A stretch of 64,000 nt of DNA from an uncultured Mollicutes bacterium (GTDB taxonomy: Bacteria > Bacillota_I > Bacilli_A > ML615J-28 > CAG-313): the NCBI GenBank assembly GCA_900538885.1, contig UQAI01000001.1, positions 1 through 64,000 of the forward strand, read 5' to 3'. The notes beneath the pieces are model-generated. The model was given only the letters and a program-made list of their open reading frames with translations. It was not told the origin of the DNA and did not search any database. Below, in pieces: positions 9,181 to 18,194 of this stretch. The position numbers and the translations under genes were made by a program. Numbering within the stretch: the stretch's first letter is position 1; every line of letters starts with the position of its first letter.

Positions 9181-9181
9181 T

Positions 9182-10120
9182 ATGAGTAGTAAAGAAAAGT
9201 GTTGTTTAGTGTTAGAAGGTGGTGGAGTTAAATGTGCCTACCAATTTGGAGTGTTAGATGTCTTGACCAAAGCAGGTTTTAGTTTTGATGCTGTATCAGG
9301 TACATCATTTGGCTCTTTAAATTGTGCCTTATATCTATCTGGTGGAATAGAAAGAATGAAAGAATTTTGGGAAACTTTGTCTGCCAAAGAAATGTTTAAC
9401 GAACCACGCCTTGATGAGTTAACTGATAAAATTTATAAAAAAGAATCATTATTTGATATTACGACTCTAAGTTTCATAATTTCTGAATGGTCTCATCCTC
9501 AAAAAAAACGTGAAGAAATTTCCAAACTATATCGTGAATTAGTAATGAAAAATGTAGATGAAGAAAAAATTAGAGAAAGCAAAACTGATTTTGGATTTGT
9601 TACACTAGAAATACCTAATTATAAAAGTTTGGTATTTGAAGGAGGAATGTCTCTATTATTTCCTCTTACAACAATGGCAAGAATGATGTTTAATAGGAAC
9701 CAAGGTAAAACCTTATTAGAGTATTTTTCGTTTGTCCCATATGAATTAATGGCGGATGAAGTAAGAAAAGGAAAACTAGCTGAATATATAGCCGCAAGTG
9801 CTAATAACTTTATATTCACGCCGATGGAAATAGATAATAAGAGATTTACTGATGGCGGTGTATATGATAATTTGCCGATTAAAATGATGGAAGATAAGGG
9901 ATATCATAAATTCTTTTGCATTAGAGTTTCGACAAGTGAATTAAAATTAAAATGTAGCGATAATCTAGATATCACAATGATTACTCCAACCGAAGATACA
10001 GGTAATTGTGCTATGTTTAATGCGAATAATATTAGACATTTAATCGAACTTGGTAGAAAAGATGCATTAGCATTTCTCAAAACATTAAAAGGAGACTCAT
10101 ATGAAAAAATTGAATTCTAA
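9182..10120 (+). CDS. patatin-like phospholipase
   Basis: 312 aa. Patatin motifs are complete: oxyanion loop LEGGGVKCAYQFG near residues 10-22, nucleophile GTSFGS near 40-45, and DGG near 220 completing the Ser-Asp dyad. Enzymes of this family release fatty acids from phospholipids or neutral lipids. ATG at 9182 lies 2 bases after the FakA stop with little Shine-Dalgarno of its own, suggesting coupling; a TTG at 9173 is the alternative. No signal peptide, so it would act in the cytosol or at the inner membrane face. In this operon it can feed freed fatty acids to FakB. Confidence 0.85.
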   Translation: MSSKEKCCLVLEGGGVKCAYQFGVLDVLTKAGFSFDAVSGTSFGSLNCALYLSGGIERMKEFWETLSAKEMFNEPRLDELTDKIYKKESLFDITTLSFIISEWSHPQKKREEISKLYRELVMKNVDEEKIRESKTDFGFVTLEIPNYKSLVFEGGMSLLFPLTTMARMMFNRNQGKTLLEYFSFVPYELMADEVRKGKLAEYIAASANNFIFTPMEIDNKRFTDGGVYDNLPIKMMEDKGYHKFFCIRVSTSELKLKCSDNLDITMITPTEDTGNCAMFNANNIRHLIELGRKDALAFLKTLKGDSYEKIEF

Positions 10121-11429
10121 ATGGAAAATTATACTTTACGGATGCTCAGGTATGGGCGTAAATATGTTAAATTTGATAATGGGCTCATATATTTGTAGTG
10201 CATTACTTACTGGTGGGTTTAATCAAGAAGATATTGGTGTGTGGACCTTTGGCAAAGAAAATTTAGTTATTGCGGCGGTATGGAGTATTATTGTTGTGAT
10301 AGCTAAAATTATTGATGGTATTATTGATGTTCCTATGGCATCATTTACTGATAATTTAAAAACTAGATGGGGTAAAAGAAGACCCGCTATCTTAATCGGT
10401 ATGATTCCAATGATTCTTGCATATCTAGGCATGTTACTTCCTATGAATAATACTGCTACAATGTTTAACACAGTTATGTATGGAGTATTTTTATGTATTT
10501 TTTACTCATTCTATACATTAACAATGGTTACGTACTATGCAACATTTTCTGAAATAGTTGATAATGAAAAAGATCGTTTATTTTTATCAAATGTAAAATC
10601 AGTTTGTGATATTTTCTATTTCATTTTAGGATATGCATTAATTCCAGTATTTATTGGTATGAAGATTAAAATTAAAATAGTTGCCTTAATTTTCTTGCCT
10701 TTTGTTTTAACAATGCTAATTCCTCTTTTCATGATTAAAGGTGATGATAATAGAAATGAAAATACTGAAAAAGTTAAAACAGTAAGTTTAGTTAAATCAA
10801 TTGCATATGCATTTAAAAACAAAACATTTATAATTTGGATGCTAGTTTATTCATTTATGACCTTTGGTGTACAACTATTCTTAGGTGGAATTAATGAGTT
10901 TTTCTCATATCATAAATTATCAATGTCAATTATCATGGCCGCATCTTTCGCTCCTGTACCTTTTACGCTAATATTATATAATTATTTGACTAGAAAAAAG
11001 GGCTTTGGCTTTTCTTTCGGTTATACTCTAATTGTATTTGCGGTAGGAATGCTTATGATGTTTGGCTGTAAATTTATAGATAATGGTACAACTAAACTAA
11101 TACTTGGACTTGCCTCTGGTATTGTATGTTCATTTGCGGTGGGATCACTATTCTCAGTTGCTTACTCGATTCCATCATATCTTGCAAGTAAGGAAGAAAA
11201 AGAAACTGGCATCGCCCATTCTGCAATGTATTTTGCGGTGCAAGGTTTGTTTGCAGGTGTGTTTACAGGTCTTGCTACTGGTGTTGTTTTAGTAGCATTA
11301 AAAGAAACGGGAACAATTTATTTATTAACAGTTGTTGCTGCTGTGGCTTGTATTCTTGCTTTCATTTTAATGGCTATTTTACCAACCTCTATTAAAGTAT
11401 TTGGAAAAGATAAAAAAGATGAAAAATAA
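10101..11429 (+). CDS. MFS_2/GPH family transporter
   Basis: 442 aa with about 12 membrane segments. The loop DNLKTRWGKRRPAILIG near residues 80-96 is the signature of the glycoside-pentoside-hexuronide:cation symporter family (MFS_2). It begins 20 bases inside the patatin gene and has AAAGGAG before ATG. MFS_2 includes sugar symporters such as MelB and also the animal lysophosphatidylcholine symporter MFSD2A. Set between a phospholipase and PlsX, a lipid-linked cargo (lysophospholipid or glycerol-linked compound) is plausible but inferred from context only. Confidence 0.78.
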   Translation: MKKLNSKWKIILYGCSGMGVNMLNLIMGSYICSALLTGGFNQEDIGVWTFGKENLVIAAVWSIIVVIAKIIDGIIDVPMASFTDNLKTRWGKRRPAILIGMIPMILAYLGMLLPMNNTATMFNTVMYGVFLCIFYSFYTLTMVTYYATFSEIVDNEKDRLFLSNVKSVCDIFYFILGYALIPVFIGMKIKIKIVALIFLPFVLTMLIPLFMIKGDDNRNENTEKVKTVSLVKSIAYAFKNKTFIIWMLVYSFMTFGVQLFLGGINEFFSYHKLSMSIIMAASFAPVPFTLILYNYLTRKKGFGFSFGYTLIVFAVGMLMMFGCKFIDNGTTKLILGLASGIVCSFAVGSLFSVAYSIPSYLASKEEKETGIAHSAMYFAVQGLFAGVFTGLATGVVLVALKETGTIYLLTVVAAVACILAFILMAILPTSIKVFGKDKKDEK

Positions 11430-12366
11430 AAAAATAATAATAGATACTTTAGGCGCTGATATGCCTCCTACTGAGATATGCGAAGGAATTAAATTAAATA
11501 ATAATAAGAATTATCATTATGTAGTAGTAGGACCTAAAGAAGAAATTCAAAAAGTTCTAAATAATAGTGATTTATCATATGAAGTAATAGACACTGCTGA
11601 TTATATAAGTAATAAAGAAAATCCAATAAATATTATTAGAAATAGAGAAAGTTCATCACTATATCTTTCCTTAATAAATGCCAAGAAAGAAGATGCAATA
11701 GGATTAATTAGTGCAGGTTCTACAGGGGCAATTATGGTAGGAAGTATGTTTATTCTAGGATTAGAAGAACATTTACAATCAGCTGTTCTTGCGTGTATAT
11801 TATACAAATTTGATAATAAGCCTTTTTGCTTAGTTGATTGTGGTGCAAATGTTAATCCTCTACCTAGTGATATGAAAGTATTTGCTGAACTTGGATCAAG
11901 ATTTATGCATAGCTATAGCAATATTGAAAATCCAAAAGTTGGACTATTATCAGTAGGAAAAGAAAAAGGAAAAGGCAATGAGCTTGTAAAAAAAGCTTAT
12001 GAAATACTTGAAAATAGTGATTTAAATTTTATAGGTAACATTGAGATAGATAATGTTTTTAATAGTGATGTCGATGTGCTTGTATGTGATGGATTCAGTG
12101 GTAATCTTTTACTTAAAAATACTGAATCAGTTGCACTAATGATTTCTAATAAAATCGTAAAAGAATATTGCACAAATGAAAATGATTTAAAGAAAATTAG
12201 TGATTCAATCTTTAAATTATTCTCATACAATGATCAAGCAGGTGCAATCCTTTTAGGAGTAAAAAAAATAGTAGTAAAAGTGCATGGTAAAGCTAATCGC
12301 TTAACTATCTCATCAGCAATAAATCAATTAATTGCTTTAAATGATGGCGGATACAATAATAAATAA
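11419..12366 (+). CDS. plsX: phosphate acyltransferase PlsX
   Basis: 315 aa, slightly short for PlsX (about 330). Family motifs seen: DTLGADMPPTEICEGIK near the N-terminus, SAGSTGAIMVGS near 95-106, LVDCGAN, and VCDGFSGNLLLK near 225. PlsX interconverts acyl-ACP and acyl-phosphate at the membrane surface. ATG at 11419 overlaps the transporter stop; the TTG 18 bases earlier is less likely. Here it would take FakAB-made acyl-phosphate to acyl-ACP, or pass acyl-phosphate to glycerol-3-phosphate acylation. No PlsY gene is visible in the window. Confidence 0.9.
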   Translation: MKNKKIIIDTLGADMPPTEICEGIKLNNNKNYHYVVVGPKEEIQKVLNNSDLSYEVIDTADYISNKENPINIIRNRESSSLYLSLINAKKEDAIGLISAGSTGAIMVGSMFILGLEEHLQSAVLACILYKFDNKPFCLVDCGANVNPLPSDMKVFAELGSRFMHSYSNIENPKVGLLSVGKEKGKGNELVKKAYEILENSDLNFIGNIEIDNVFNSDVDVLVCDGFSGNLLLKNTESVALMISNKIVKEYCTNENDLKKISDSIFKLFSYNDQAGAILLGVKKIVVKVHGKANRLTISSAINQLIALNDGGYNNK

Positions 12367-12384
12367 AATAACGAGGAAATTAAT

Positions 12385-14301
12385 ATGGAAAATATTAAAA
12401 AAATAGTCAAGGGCCATATTAACCGATTAAATACTAGCGAAAAGAATTTTGCTAGTATTTATGATATTATGTTTAGCATTCCTGACAATATAATGGTGGA
12501 AACCACTGATGGACTAGAAATTAAAAAAATTACATACAGACAAATGAAACAACAAATTAAGCTAGCCGCAACATCTCTTAAAAAACGTAATATTGAAAAC
12601 CAATTTATAGGACTTGCAGCTGACAACGGACCTGAATGGATAATTTTATTTTGGGCCATACTTATGAGTGGAAATAAACCATATTTAATTAATTTAAGAT
12701 TTCCAGTACCATTTACTAGTTCTATTTTAAAAACTCTTAATGTTAACTATGTAATTGAGGCTAAACAAAACATAGATTATGGTACTTCAATAATTGATTT
12801 CGAAGATTTAATTAAAGAAAATAGCATTTATGATAATTTTCATTTCGCAAATGAAATCGCAATATCGACTAGTGCAACAACTCTAAATCAAAAAATATGT
12901 ATTTATAATGGCTTAGAGTTTTCAGAACAAGTACTTAATACCGATTATGTTTTAAGCAAAAATAAGTTAATAAAAACCCATTATAAAGGCTCACTTAAAT
13001 TACTTGCTTTTTTGCCTTTATATCATATTTTTGGACTTTCAGCTATGTATTTTTGGTTTTGTTTCTTTGGTAGAACTTTAGTCTTTCTAAAAGACTATTC
13101 ACCTAGTACCATTCTTAATACTATTAAAAAGCATAAAGTTACACACATTTTTGCGGTACCGCTACTTTGGCACACTATTGAAAAAAATGTTTTAAAAGAA
13201 GTTAATAGTAAAGATGAAAAAACCAAACAAAAGTTTTATAAAGGACTTAAAGCTTCAACTAAACTTCAAAAAATGTTTCCTACATTAGGTAGAAAAATAG
13301 CTAAAAGAAAATTTGCGGAAGTAAATAATAAATTATTTGGTGATTCAGTTGCTTTTTGTATTAGTGGTGGTAGTTACTTAAAAGATTCAACAATGTATCT
13401 AATGAATGCTTTAGGTTATCCAATGCATAATGGGTATGGAATGAGTGAAATAGGCATTACTTCAGTTGAATTATCAAAAAAAATAACCGACCGTAATAAA
13501 AATAGCATTGGTAAACCATTTACTTCCATAGAATACAAAATAAATGAGAATCAAGAATTATTAGTACGTGGTAAATCAATTTGCCATAATATCATTATTA
13601 ATGGTGTTCACCATCATATTGATGATTGGTTTAATACTAATGATGTTGTAAGAGTAGATAAAGATGGAAGATACTATATTATTGGTCGAAAATCTGAATT
13701 AATCATTGGCGAAAATGGTGAAAACATAAGCCCTGATGAAATAGAAAAAGAATTTTTAATTCAAGGTGCCCTAAATTTTTCAGTTATGGGTGACCAAAAT
13801 GAAGAAAAACTAATCATGGTAGTTCAACTTCCAAAAGACATTTTAAAAATAACTTTGTATCGCATTAACGAAAGTATTAATGAGCAAAATAACAAACTTC
13901 CGTTAAGTAGTAGAATTACTAAAATTTATTACACATATGATCCTATAATGTCTGCTTCAGCCATAAAGGTTAGTCGTAAATATTTAGAAAATAATATTTT
14001 AAATAAAGAAATAAAACTTCTAACTATTAACGAAATAGGAGTATCTGAATTTACTAATGAAAACGCAAATGAAGAATTACAAACAATTATTTTAGAATTA
14101 TTTAGTAAAACTCTAGGAATACCTTCTCAAGATATTGATTTAAACGCTAACTTTATGCTTGATTTAGGAGGAACAAGTTTAGATTATTTCAGCTTAGTTT
14201 CAGCTATTAATGAAAAATTTAATATTGACCTTAAAATGGATTATGAACATATGGCATATAGTGTCAACGATTTTGAAAAGGTTATTAAGGAACTACTATG
14301 A
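12385..14301 (+). CDS. acyl-activating (AMP-binding) enzyme fused to an acyl carrier domain
   Basis: 638 aa. Residues 1 to about 540 form an adenylate-forming enzyme with NGYGMSEIG and GRYYIIGRKSELIIGENGENISP. The phosphate-binding loop at 161-170 (STSATTLNQK) lacks the glycines of the usual TSGTTGxPK but keeps the lysine; the A10-type segment ASAIKVSRKYL has a lysine as well. Residues about 560-638 are an ACP-like domain with phosphopantetheine serine 598 in LGGTSLDYF. It probably activates a fatty acid and loads its own carrier arm or the operon ACP. The loop change leaves full adenylation activity uncertain. It stops with TGA overlapping the next ATG. Confidence 0.78.
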   Translation: MENIKKIVKGHINRLNTSEKNFASIYDIMFSIPDNIMVETTDGLEIKKITYRQMKQQIKLAATSLKKRNIENQFIGLAADNGPEWIILFWAILMSGNKPYLINLRFPVPFTSSILKTLNVNYVIEAKQNIDYGTSIIDFEDLIKENSIYDNFHFANEIAISTSATTLNQKICIYNGLEFSEQVLNTDYVLSKNKLIKTHYKGSLKLLAFLPLYHIFGLSAMYFWFCFFGRTLVFLKDYSPSTILNTIKKHKVTHIFAVPLLWHTIEKNVLKEVNSKDEKTKQKFYKGLKASTKLQKMFPTLGRKIAKRKFAEVNNKLFGDSVAFCISGGSYLKDSTMYLMNALGYPMHNGYGMSEIGITSVELSKKITDRNKNSIGKPFTSIEYKINENQELLVRGKSICHNIIINGVHHHIDDWFNTNDVVRVDKDGRYYIIGRKSELIIGENGENISPDEIEKEFLIQGALNFSVMGDQNEEKLIMVVQLPKDILKITLYRINESINEQNNKLPLSSRITKIYYTYDPIMSASAIKVSRKYLENNILNKEIKLLTINEIGVSEFTNENANEELQTIILELFSKTLGIPSQDIDLNANFMLDLGGTSLDYFSLVSAINEKFNIDLKMDYEHMAYSVNDFEKVIKELL

Positions 14302-15578
14302 TTAAGGAAATATTACGTGTTTTGGCTATTATAACAGGTTGGCCAGTTCAACTTATATTCTTTAGTCGTAAAACCTATTATGAAGATAAAAAAAGTCAAG
14401 GAAAAAGGGTAAAAGGTGGAGCTATTCTAATCTCTAATCACACAAGTATTATGGATTATATGGTAAATCTATTTATTTTCCCCTTTCGAAAATTATATTG
14501 TTTGATTGCGGAAGTAATATATAAAAAAGGTTTCTTTATGCGGTTCTTAGTAAACTGTATGGGAGGAATTAAAGTTGATCGTTTTAGTAAAGATTTAGGT
14601 TTCATTGATGAGGGAGTAGCAGTTCTTAAAAAAGGAAAACTTCTTCAGATATTTCCTGAAGGTAGAATATCAAATGATAAAAAATTATTACCATTTACTC
14701 CATCGTATATTCTCATTGCTTTAAGAAGCGGTGCTCCAATTATCCCCGTTGTTACAGATGGTAATTATGGATTATTCAAGAGAGTGCATATTTTAATAGG
14801 TAAGAAAATATATTTAAGTGACTACTGCAAATCTACTAATCCTACTAAAGAAGAATTAGAAAAAATTAACAAAATTATTAGCCGAAAAATTGCATTATTA
14901 AAAAATACTCTACAAGAAAAAATAGATCAAGATAAATGTAAATTTGGTCTTCTAAGCAAACTTGCTTGGGATTTTGGCAGATTATTAGCATTCACTTTTA
15001 ATTTTGAATTTAAGATTAAAGTCTTTAATAAAGGAATTAAAAAGAGAAACTTAAAGATTAAGGGACGCTACATTATAGTAGCGAATCATGAAGCCTTTTT
15101 AGATCCAATAAAATTAATATGTGTATTTTGGCGCCGTCGTGTTAGAATCTTAACTGCTGAAGCTGTGTTTTCAAACAAAAAATTCAGAAGCTTTATGATG
15201 AAACGAATTGGATGTGTAAAAATTGATAGAAATAAAAATGATATAGAATCATTTAAAAAATGCCTTAACATCCTTAAAAATGGAGAAGTGCTAATCATTT
15301 TTCCAGAAGGACACTTATCAAAAGATGGTACTCTCGATGACTTTAAGTCAGGTGCAGTTTTAATGGCAGCTCTTACTAATACACCAATTCTTCCCGTATA
15401 TATGCAAAAACGAAAAAAATCAACTATGCGATCTAAAGTTTATCTTGGTGAACCAATAAAAATAGATATACCAAATAATGGAATGGCCAGTATAAATCAG
15501 TTAGATGAGTACTCTCATAGATTATATCAAGCAATTACCGAATTAAAAGAAAAGTATGGAGAAAATAACTATGAATAA
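14298..15578 (+). CDS. tandem PlsC-type acyltransferase (two LPLAT domains)
   Basis: 426 aa, about double a usual PlsC. Domain 1 has NHTSIMD (H48, D53) and FPEGR at 119-123. Domain 2 has NHEAFLD (H264, D269) and FPEGH at 335-339. Both H-x4-D active sites are intact. PlsC enzymes add the second acyl chain to lysophosphatidate using acyl-ACP. Two intact domains in one chain, in an operon with PlsX but without PlsY, suggest that one domain may do the first acylation or that the two have different acyl preferences; this is inference. ATG overlaps the preceding stop (ATGA), so the fusion pair is translationally coupled. Confidence 0.85.
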   Translation: MIKEILRVLAIITGWPVQLIFFSRKTYYEDKKSQGKRVKGGAILISNHTSIMDYMVNLFIFPFRKLYCLIAEVIYKKGFFMRFLVNCMGGIKVDRFSKDLGFIDEGVAVLKKGKLLQIFPEGRISNDKKLLPFTPSYILIALRSGAPIIPVVTDGNYGLFKRVHILIGKKIYLSDYCKSTNPTKEELEKINKIISRKIALLKNTLQEKIDQDKCKFGLLSKLAWDFGRLLAFTFNFEFKIKVFNKGIKKRNLKIKGRYIIVANHEAFLDPIKLICVFWRRRVRILTAEAVFSNKKFRSFMMKRIGCVKIDRNKNDIESFKKCLNILKNGEVLIIFPEGHLSKDGTLDDFKSGAVLMAALTNTPILPVYMQKRKKSTMRSKVYLGEPIKIDIPNNGMASINQLDEYSHRLYQAITELKEKYGENNYE

Positions 15579-15816
15579 TGAAATACTTGAAAAATTAAAA
15601 TATGTTGTGGCAACTATCAAAGGTATAAGCACTAACGATCTAGATTTTGTTGATGAAACAACAAGAATAAAAGAAGATTTAGGTTTAAACTCAATTGGAG
15701 TATTATACGCAGTATTTGCGATTGAACATACCTTTAATATTACTTTTGAAGACCTAAAATTTGATTCTTTTCAAACAGTTGGTGATGTAATTAAATATAT
15801 CGAAGATAATATGTAA
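15571..15816 (+). CDS. acpP: acyl carrier protein-like
   Basis: 81 aa, normal ACP size. Predicted attachment serine lies in DLGLNSIGVLY, a variant of the usual DSL site, with an acidic helix II and III after it. ATG at 15571 has GGAG at 15558-15561 before it; the ATG at 15556 is rejected since it would cover that site. It overlaps the acyltransferase gene by 8 bases. It is a likely acyl donor partner of the acyl-activating enzyme and double PlsC rather than the housekeeping ACP, as it sits apart from any fab gene. Confidence 0.85.
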   Translation: MNNEILEKLKYVVATIKGISTNDLDFVDETTRIKEDLGLNSIGVLYAVFAIEHTFNITFEDLKFDSFQTVGDVIKYIEDNM

Positions 15817-15817
15817 T

Positions 15818-16168
15818 ATGAAAAATTTCTGGGAAGTAAAAGAAGTAAAACCTGGTGATATGATAAGAATCTATAATGGAGTCTATTATCATTACGCAAT
15901 ATATCTTGGTAACAATCAAATCATTCAATTTGGTACTCCTGCCTATACATCAGATACTGAGAATATAAAAGTAGAAATTGTAAATAGCAGTGAATTTACA
16001 AAATATGGTTTTATAGAAGTAAGAAATTACACATTAAAAGAAAAATTAAAGAAACGTAAACCCGAAGATATTATTATGATTGCGAAAAGTAAACTAGGTC
16101 AAAACGGATATGATTTTAAAAATAATAACTGTTTAAATTTTGTTGAAGAATGTGTTTTCAAAAAATAA
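15818..16168 (+). CDS. LRAT-like (permuted NlpC/P60) protein
   Basis: 116 aa, a single small domain. The motif YHYAIYLG (His25) and the later NNCLNFVEEC (Cys105) match the LRAT/H-rev107 arrangement in which the catalytic Cys follows the His (NCxxF motif). Relatives are thiol acyltransferases and phospholipases A on membrane lipids. It has no signal peptide or membrane segment and begins 2 bases after the ACP stop as last gene of the operon. A role in acyl transfer or phospholipid remodelling fits the neighbours but is not shown. Confidence 0.75.
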   Translation: MKNFWEVKEVKPGDMIRIYNGVYYHYAIYLGNNQIIQFGTPAYTSDTENIKVEIVNSSEFTKYGFIEVRNYTLKEKLKKRKPEDIIMIAKSKLGQNGYDFKNNNCLNFVEECVFKK

Positions 16169-16180
16169 GTATAATTAGAG

Positions 16181-16208
16181 ACTTGTCATACTATTATGGC
16201 AAGTTTTT
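16181..16208 (+). terminator. terminator of the lipid operon
   Basis: A 10-bp stem ACTTGTCATA/TATGGCAAGT (one G-U pair), loop CTAT, then TTTTT. Confidence 0.85.
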
Positions 16209-16241
16209 AGTTATATAAAATAAAAAGAAACATTATATAAC

Positions 16242-16270
16242 TTGAAAAAAAATAATGAATGTGCTATAAT
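16242..16270 (+). promoter_or_regulatory. promoter of the SIS-domain gene
   Basis: TTGAAA (16242-16247), 17-bp spacer, extended -10 TGC-TATAAT (16265-16270). Confidence 0.85.
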
Positions 16271-16305
16271 TTTAACGAATTATTTATGAAAAAGGAGATA
16301 ATATT

Positions 16306-18138
16306 GTGATTTACAAGACAATAACAAATTACAAAGAAGCAACAAAAGATTTTCTAGAAAATGAAAAGCAATTCCATTTAGGCGTTATACCTACTGAACA
16401 ATCAAACCCTTTAACTAAAAACTTAAGTGCAACAATCGCCAAAGATACAGCTAAAGGCGTAAAAATGATTTTTAGTGCTGATAAGTATATTGCTGATGTA
16501 GCACGTGGACAATTTAATACTCCTGAATTTCAAGCATTTGTTGATGATATCAAGAGATGTATGGATGAAAGAAAAAAAGTTGTTTTCTCAAGTGTTGGTG
16601 CATCAGGCCGTATGGCTATCCAAATGGATGGAGCTTGGAGAAGTTTCTGGCAAGGCTTAGTAGATAAAATTCCTGCACATCGTTTTGAATTCTTAGAAAT
16701 GGCAGAAGTTGTAAGTAGTTTTACAACTGGTGGTGACCGTGCATTAGTACGTTCTGTTGAAAATTTCGAAGATTACATGACTTTTGGTGCAAAACAAGTT
16801 GATGAAGCTGAAATGGGCCCTGGTGATGTTTTAGTAGCATTATCTGAGTGTGGTCTTTCTGCAAGTATTAATGGCTCAGCTGTACGTGGTTATGAGCTTG
16901 GTGTTAAGACTTATTATTTATTCTGCAATCCAGAAAAAATCTTAAGAACTCACCTTGACCGTGCTCGTGCTGTATTCGAATGTTTAGATGAATATGCAGC
17001 TAACAAAGCTAAAGGTATTGACAATGGTAAATACATTGTTAAAATTCCTCTATTTGTTGGTAATATGGCTGTATCTGGTTCAACTCGTATGCAAGTAACA
17101 ACAGTTGAATTATTAGCTGCTGGTGCTGCTTTAGAAGTTGCTGCGAATCGTTGGTTAAAAGAGAATTTAACTGAACAAGAATTAGAAGTAGTTGGTGGTG
17201 AAGTATTAACACTTGACCAATATGCAGATGCATTTGTTTCACTAAACAAACAATTATCAAGCGGTAAAGCTCTAAAAGGTCTTGCAAAGGCTGTAGAATT
17301 TGAAGTTAATACATATAACCAAAAAGGTTTAGTAACTTACATTACTCATGATTATCTACTAGACATTATGACAGATACAACTGAACGTCAACCAACGTTT
17401 ACACTACCTCCATTTAGAAAGTTTAATGATCATACTAGTGAAGTATCTTGGGCATATATTAAAGACCCTCTATACCCTAATGAAGTTGCATGGCAACAAG
17501 TATTCCGTCGTCCTATTAAAGGATTAGAATGGACTAAAGAAGATTACGTTGAAATGAAAGCTAGTCAAGACATTATCAATAACCCTCCAAAAGTTAGTGG
17601 TAGTGAAGTATTAGAATATGTAATTGGTAATGAAGATGATCCATCAAGATATTCTCGTCCATGTTCTCAATTAGTATTAATCGATGTTAATGGTTCCGCA
17701 ACACCTGAAATCGTTAAATGGTATAATAAAGAACTTGCTAAATATAGTGGTGGTATCGTATTAAGATTTGGTCAAATCCCTGCTGAAAAGATTTCAAAAG
17801 ATGAAATTAGAATTCCAGTTGAACTTCCAAGAACATGCACAGACATTCTTTATCATTTATTAGTTAAAGTTGCTTTCAATGCTTTAAGTACTGGAACAAT
17901 GGCTAAAATGGGTAGAGTATATGGTAACTGGATGGTTCAAGTTCTTCCAACTAATAAGAAATTAATCGACCGTTCATCAAGAATTATCGCAAGCCTTGCG
18001 AAAATCCCTTATGAAAAAGCTGTTGAAGAATTCTTCATTTCTTATTATAATCGTAAACCAGAAGATGAATATCGTGAATCATATGTAGTTGAAACATTAC
18101 GTCGTTTAGGCTTTGACCCTAATGCTGATATAAAATAA
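16306..18138 (+). CDS. double SIS-domain protein of the MurQ/GCKR type
   Basis: 610 aa, twice the length of MurQ. The start TEQSNPLTKNLS resembles the MurQ opening. A first SIS domain has GASGRMAIQM near residue 99, LSECGLSASINGSAVRGYELG and VSGSTRMQ. The second half ends with LSTGTMAKMGRVYGNWMVQV, the MurQ C-terminal signature. In MurQ a catalytic Glu follows the GxSGR loop; here that stretch reads MDGAWRSFW without it, as in the vertebrate glucokinase regulator, so etherase activity is doubtful. It may bind a sugar phosphate and regulate. GTG start with AAAGGAG 8 bases before. A sugar-kinase gene follows after a terminator. Confidence 0.7.
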   Translation: MIYKTITNYKEATKDFLENEKQFHLGVIPTEQSNPLTKNLSATIAKDTAKGVKMIFSADKYIADVARGQFNTPEFQAFVDDIKRCMDERKKVVFSSVGASGRMAIQMDGAWRSFWQGLVDKIPAHRFEFLEMAEVVSSFTTGGDRALVRSVENFEDYMTFGAKQVDEAEMGPGDVLVALSECGLSASINGSAVRGYELGVKTYYLFCNPEKILRTHLDRARAVFECLDEYAANKAKGIDNGKYIVKIPLFVGNMAVSGSTRMQVTTVELLAAGAALEVAANRWLKENLTEQELEVVGGEVLTLDQYADAFVSLNKQLSSGKALKGLAKAVEFEVNTYNQKGLVTYITHDYLLDIMTDTTERQPTFTLPPFRKFNDHTSEVSWAYIKDPLYPNEVAWQQVFRRPIKGLEWTKEDYVEMKASQDIINNPPKVSGSEVLEYVIGNEDDPSRYSRPCSQLVLIDVNGSATPEIVKWYNKELAKYSGGIVLRFGQIPAEKISKDEIRIPVELPRTCTDILYHLLVKVAFNALSTGTMAKMGRVYGNWMVQVLPTNKKLIDRSSRIIASLAKIPYEKAVEEFFISYYNRKPEDEYRESYVVETLRRLGFDPNADIK

Positions 18139-18147
18139 TAAAAAATG

Positions 18148-18180
18148 GCGGTAATAGACATCTATTATCGCTTTTTCTTT
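18148..18180 (+). terminator. terminator after the SIS-domain gene
   Basis: Stem GCGGTAATA/TATTATCGC (one G-U pair) with a 6-base loop and T-rich tail. The following kinase gene starts only 15 bases later, so read-through may still express it. Confidence 0.75.
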
Positions 18181-18194
18181 TAAGAAGGTGAACT

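Noticed and set aside
14299..14301. Genetic code 4 (TGA as Trp)
   Set aside because: TGA ends the acyl-activating enzyme exactly where the next gene starts, and tryptophans are coded by TGG.
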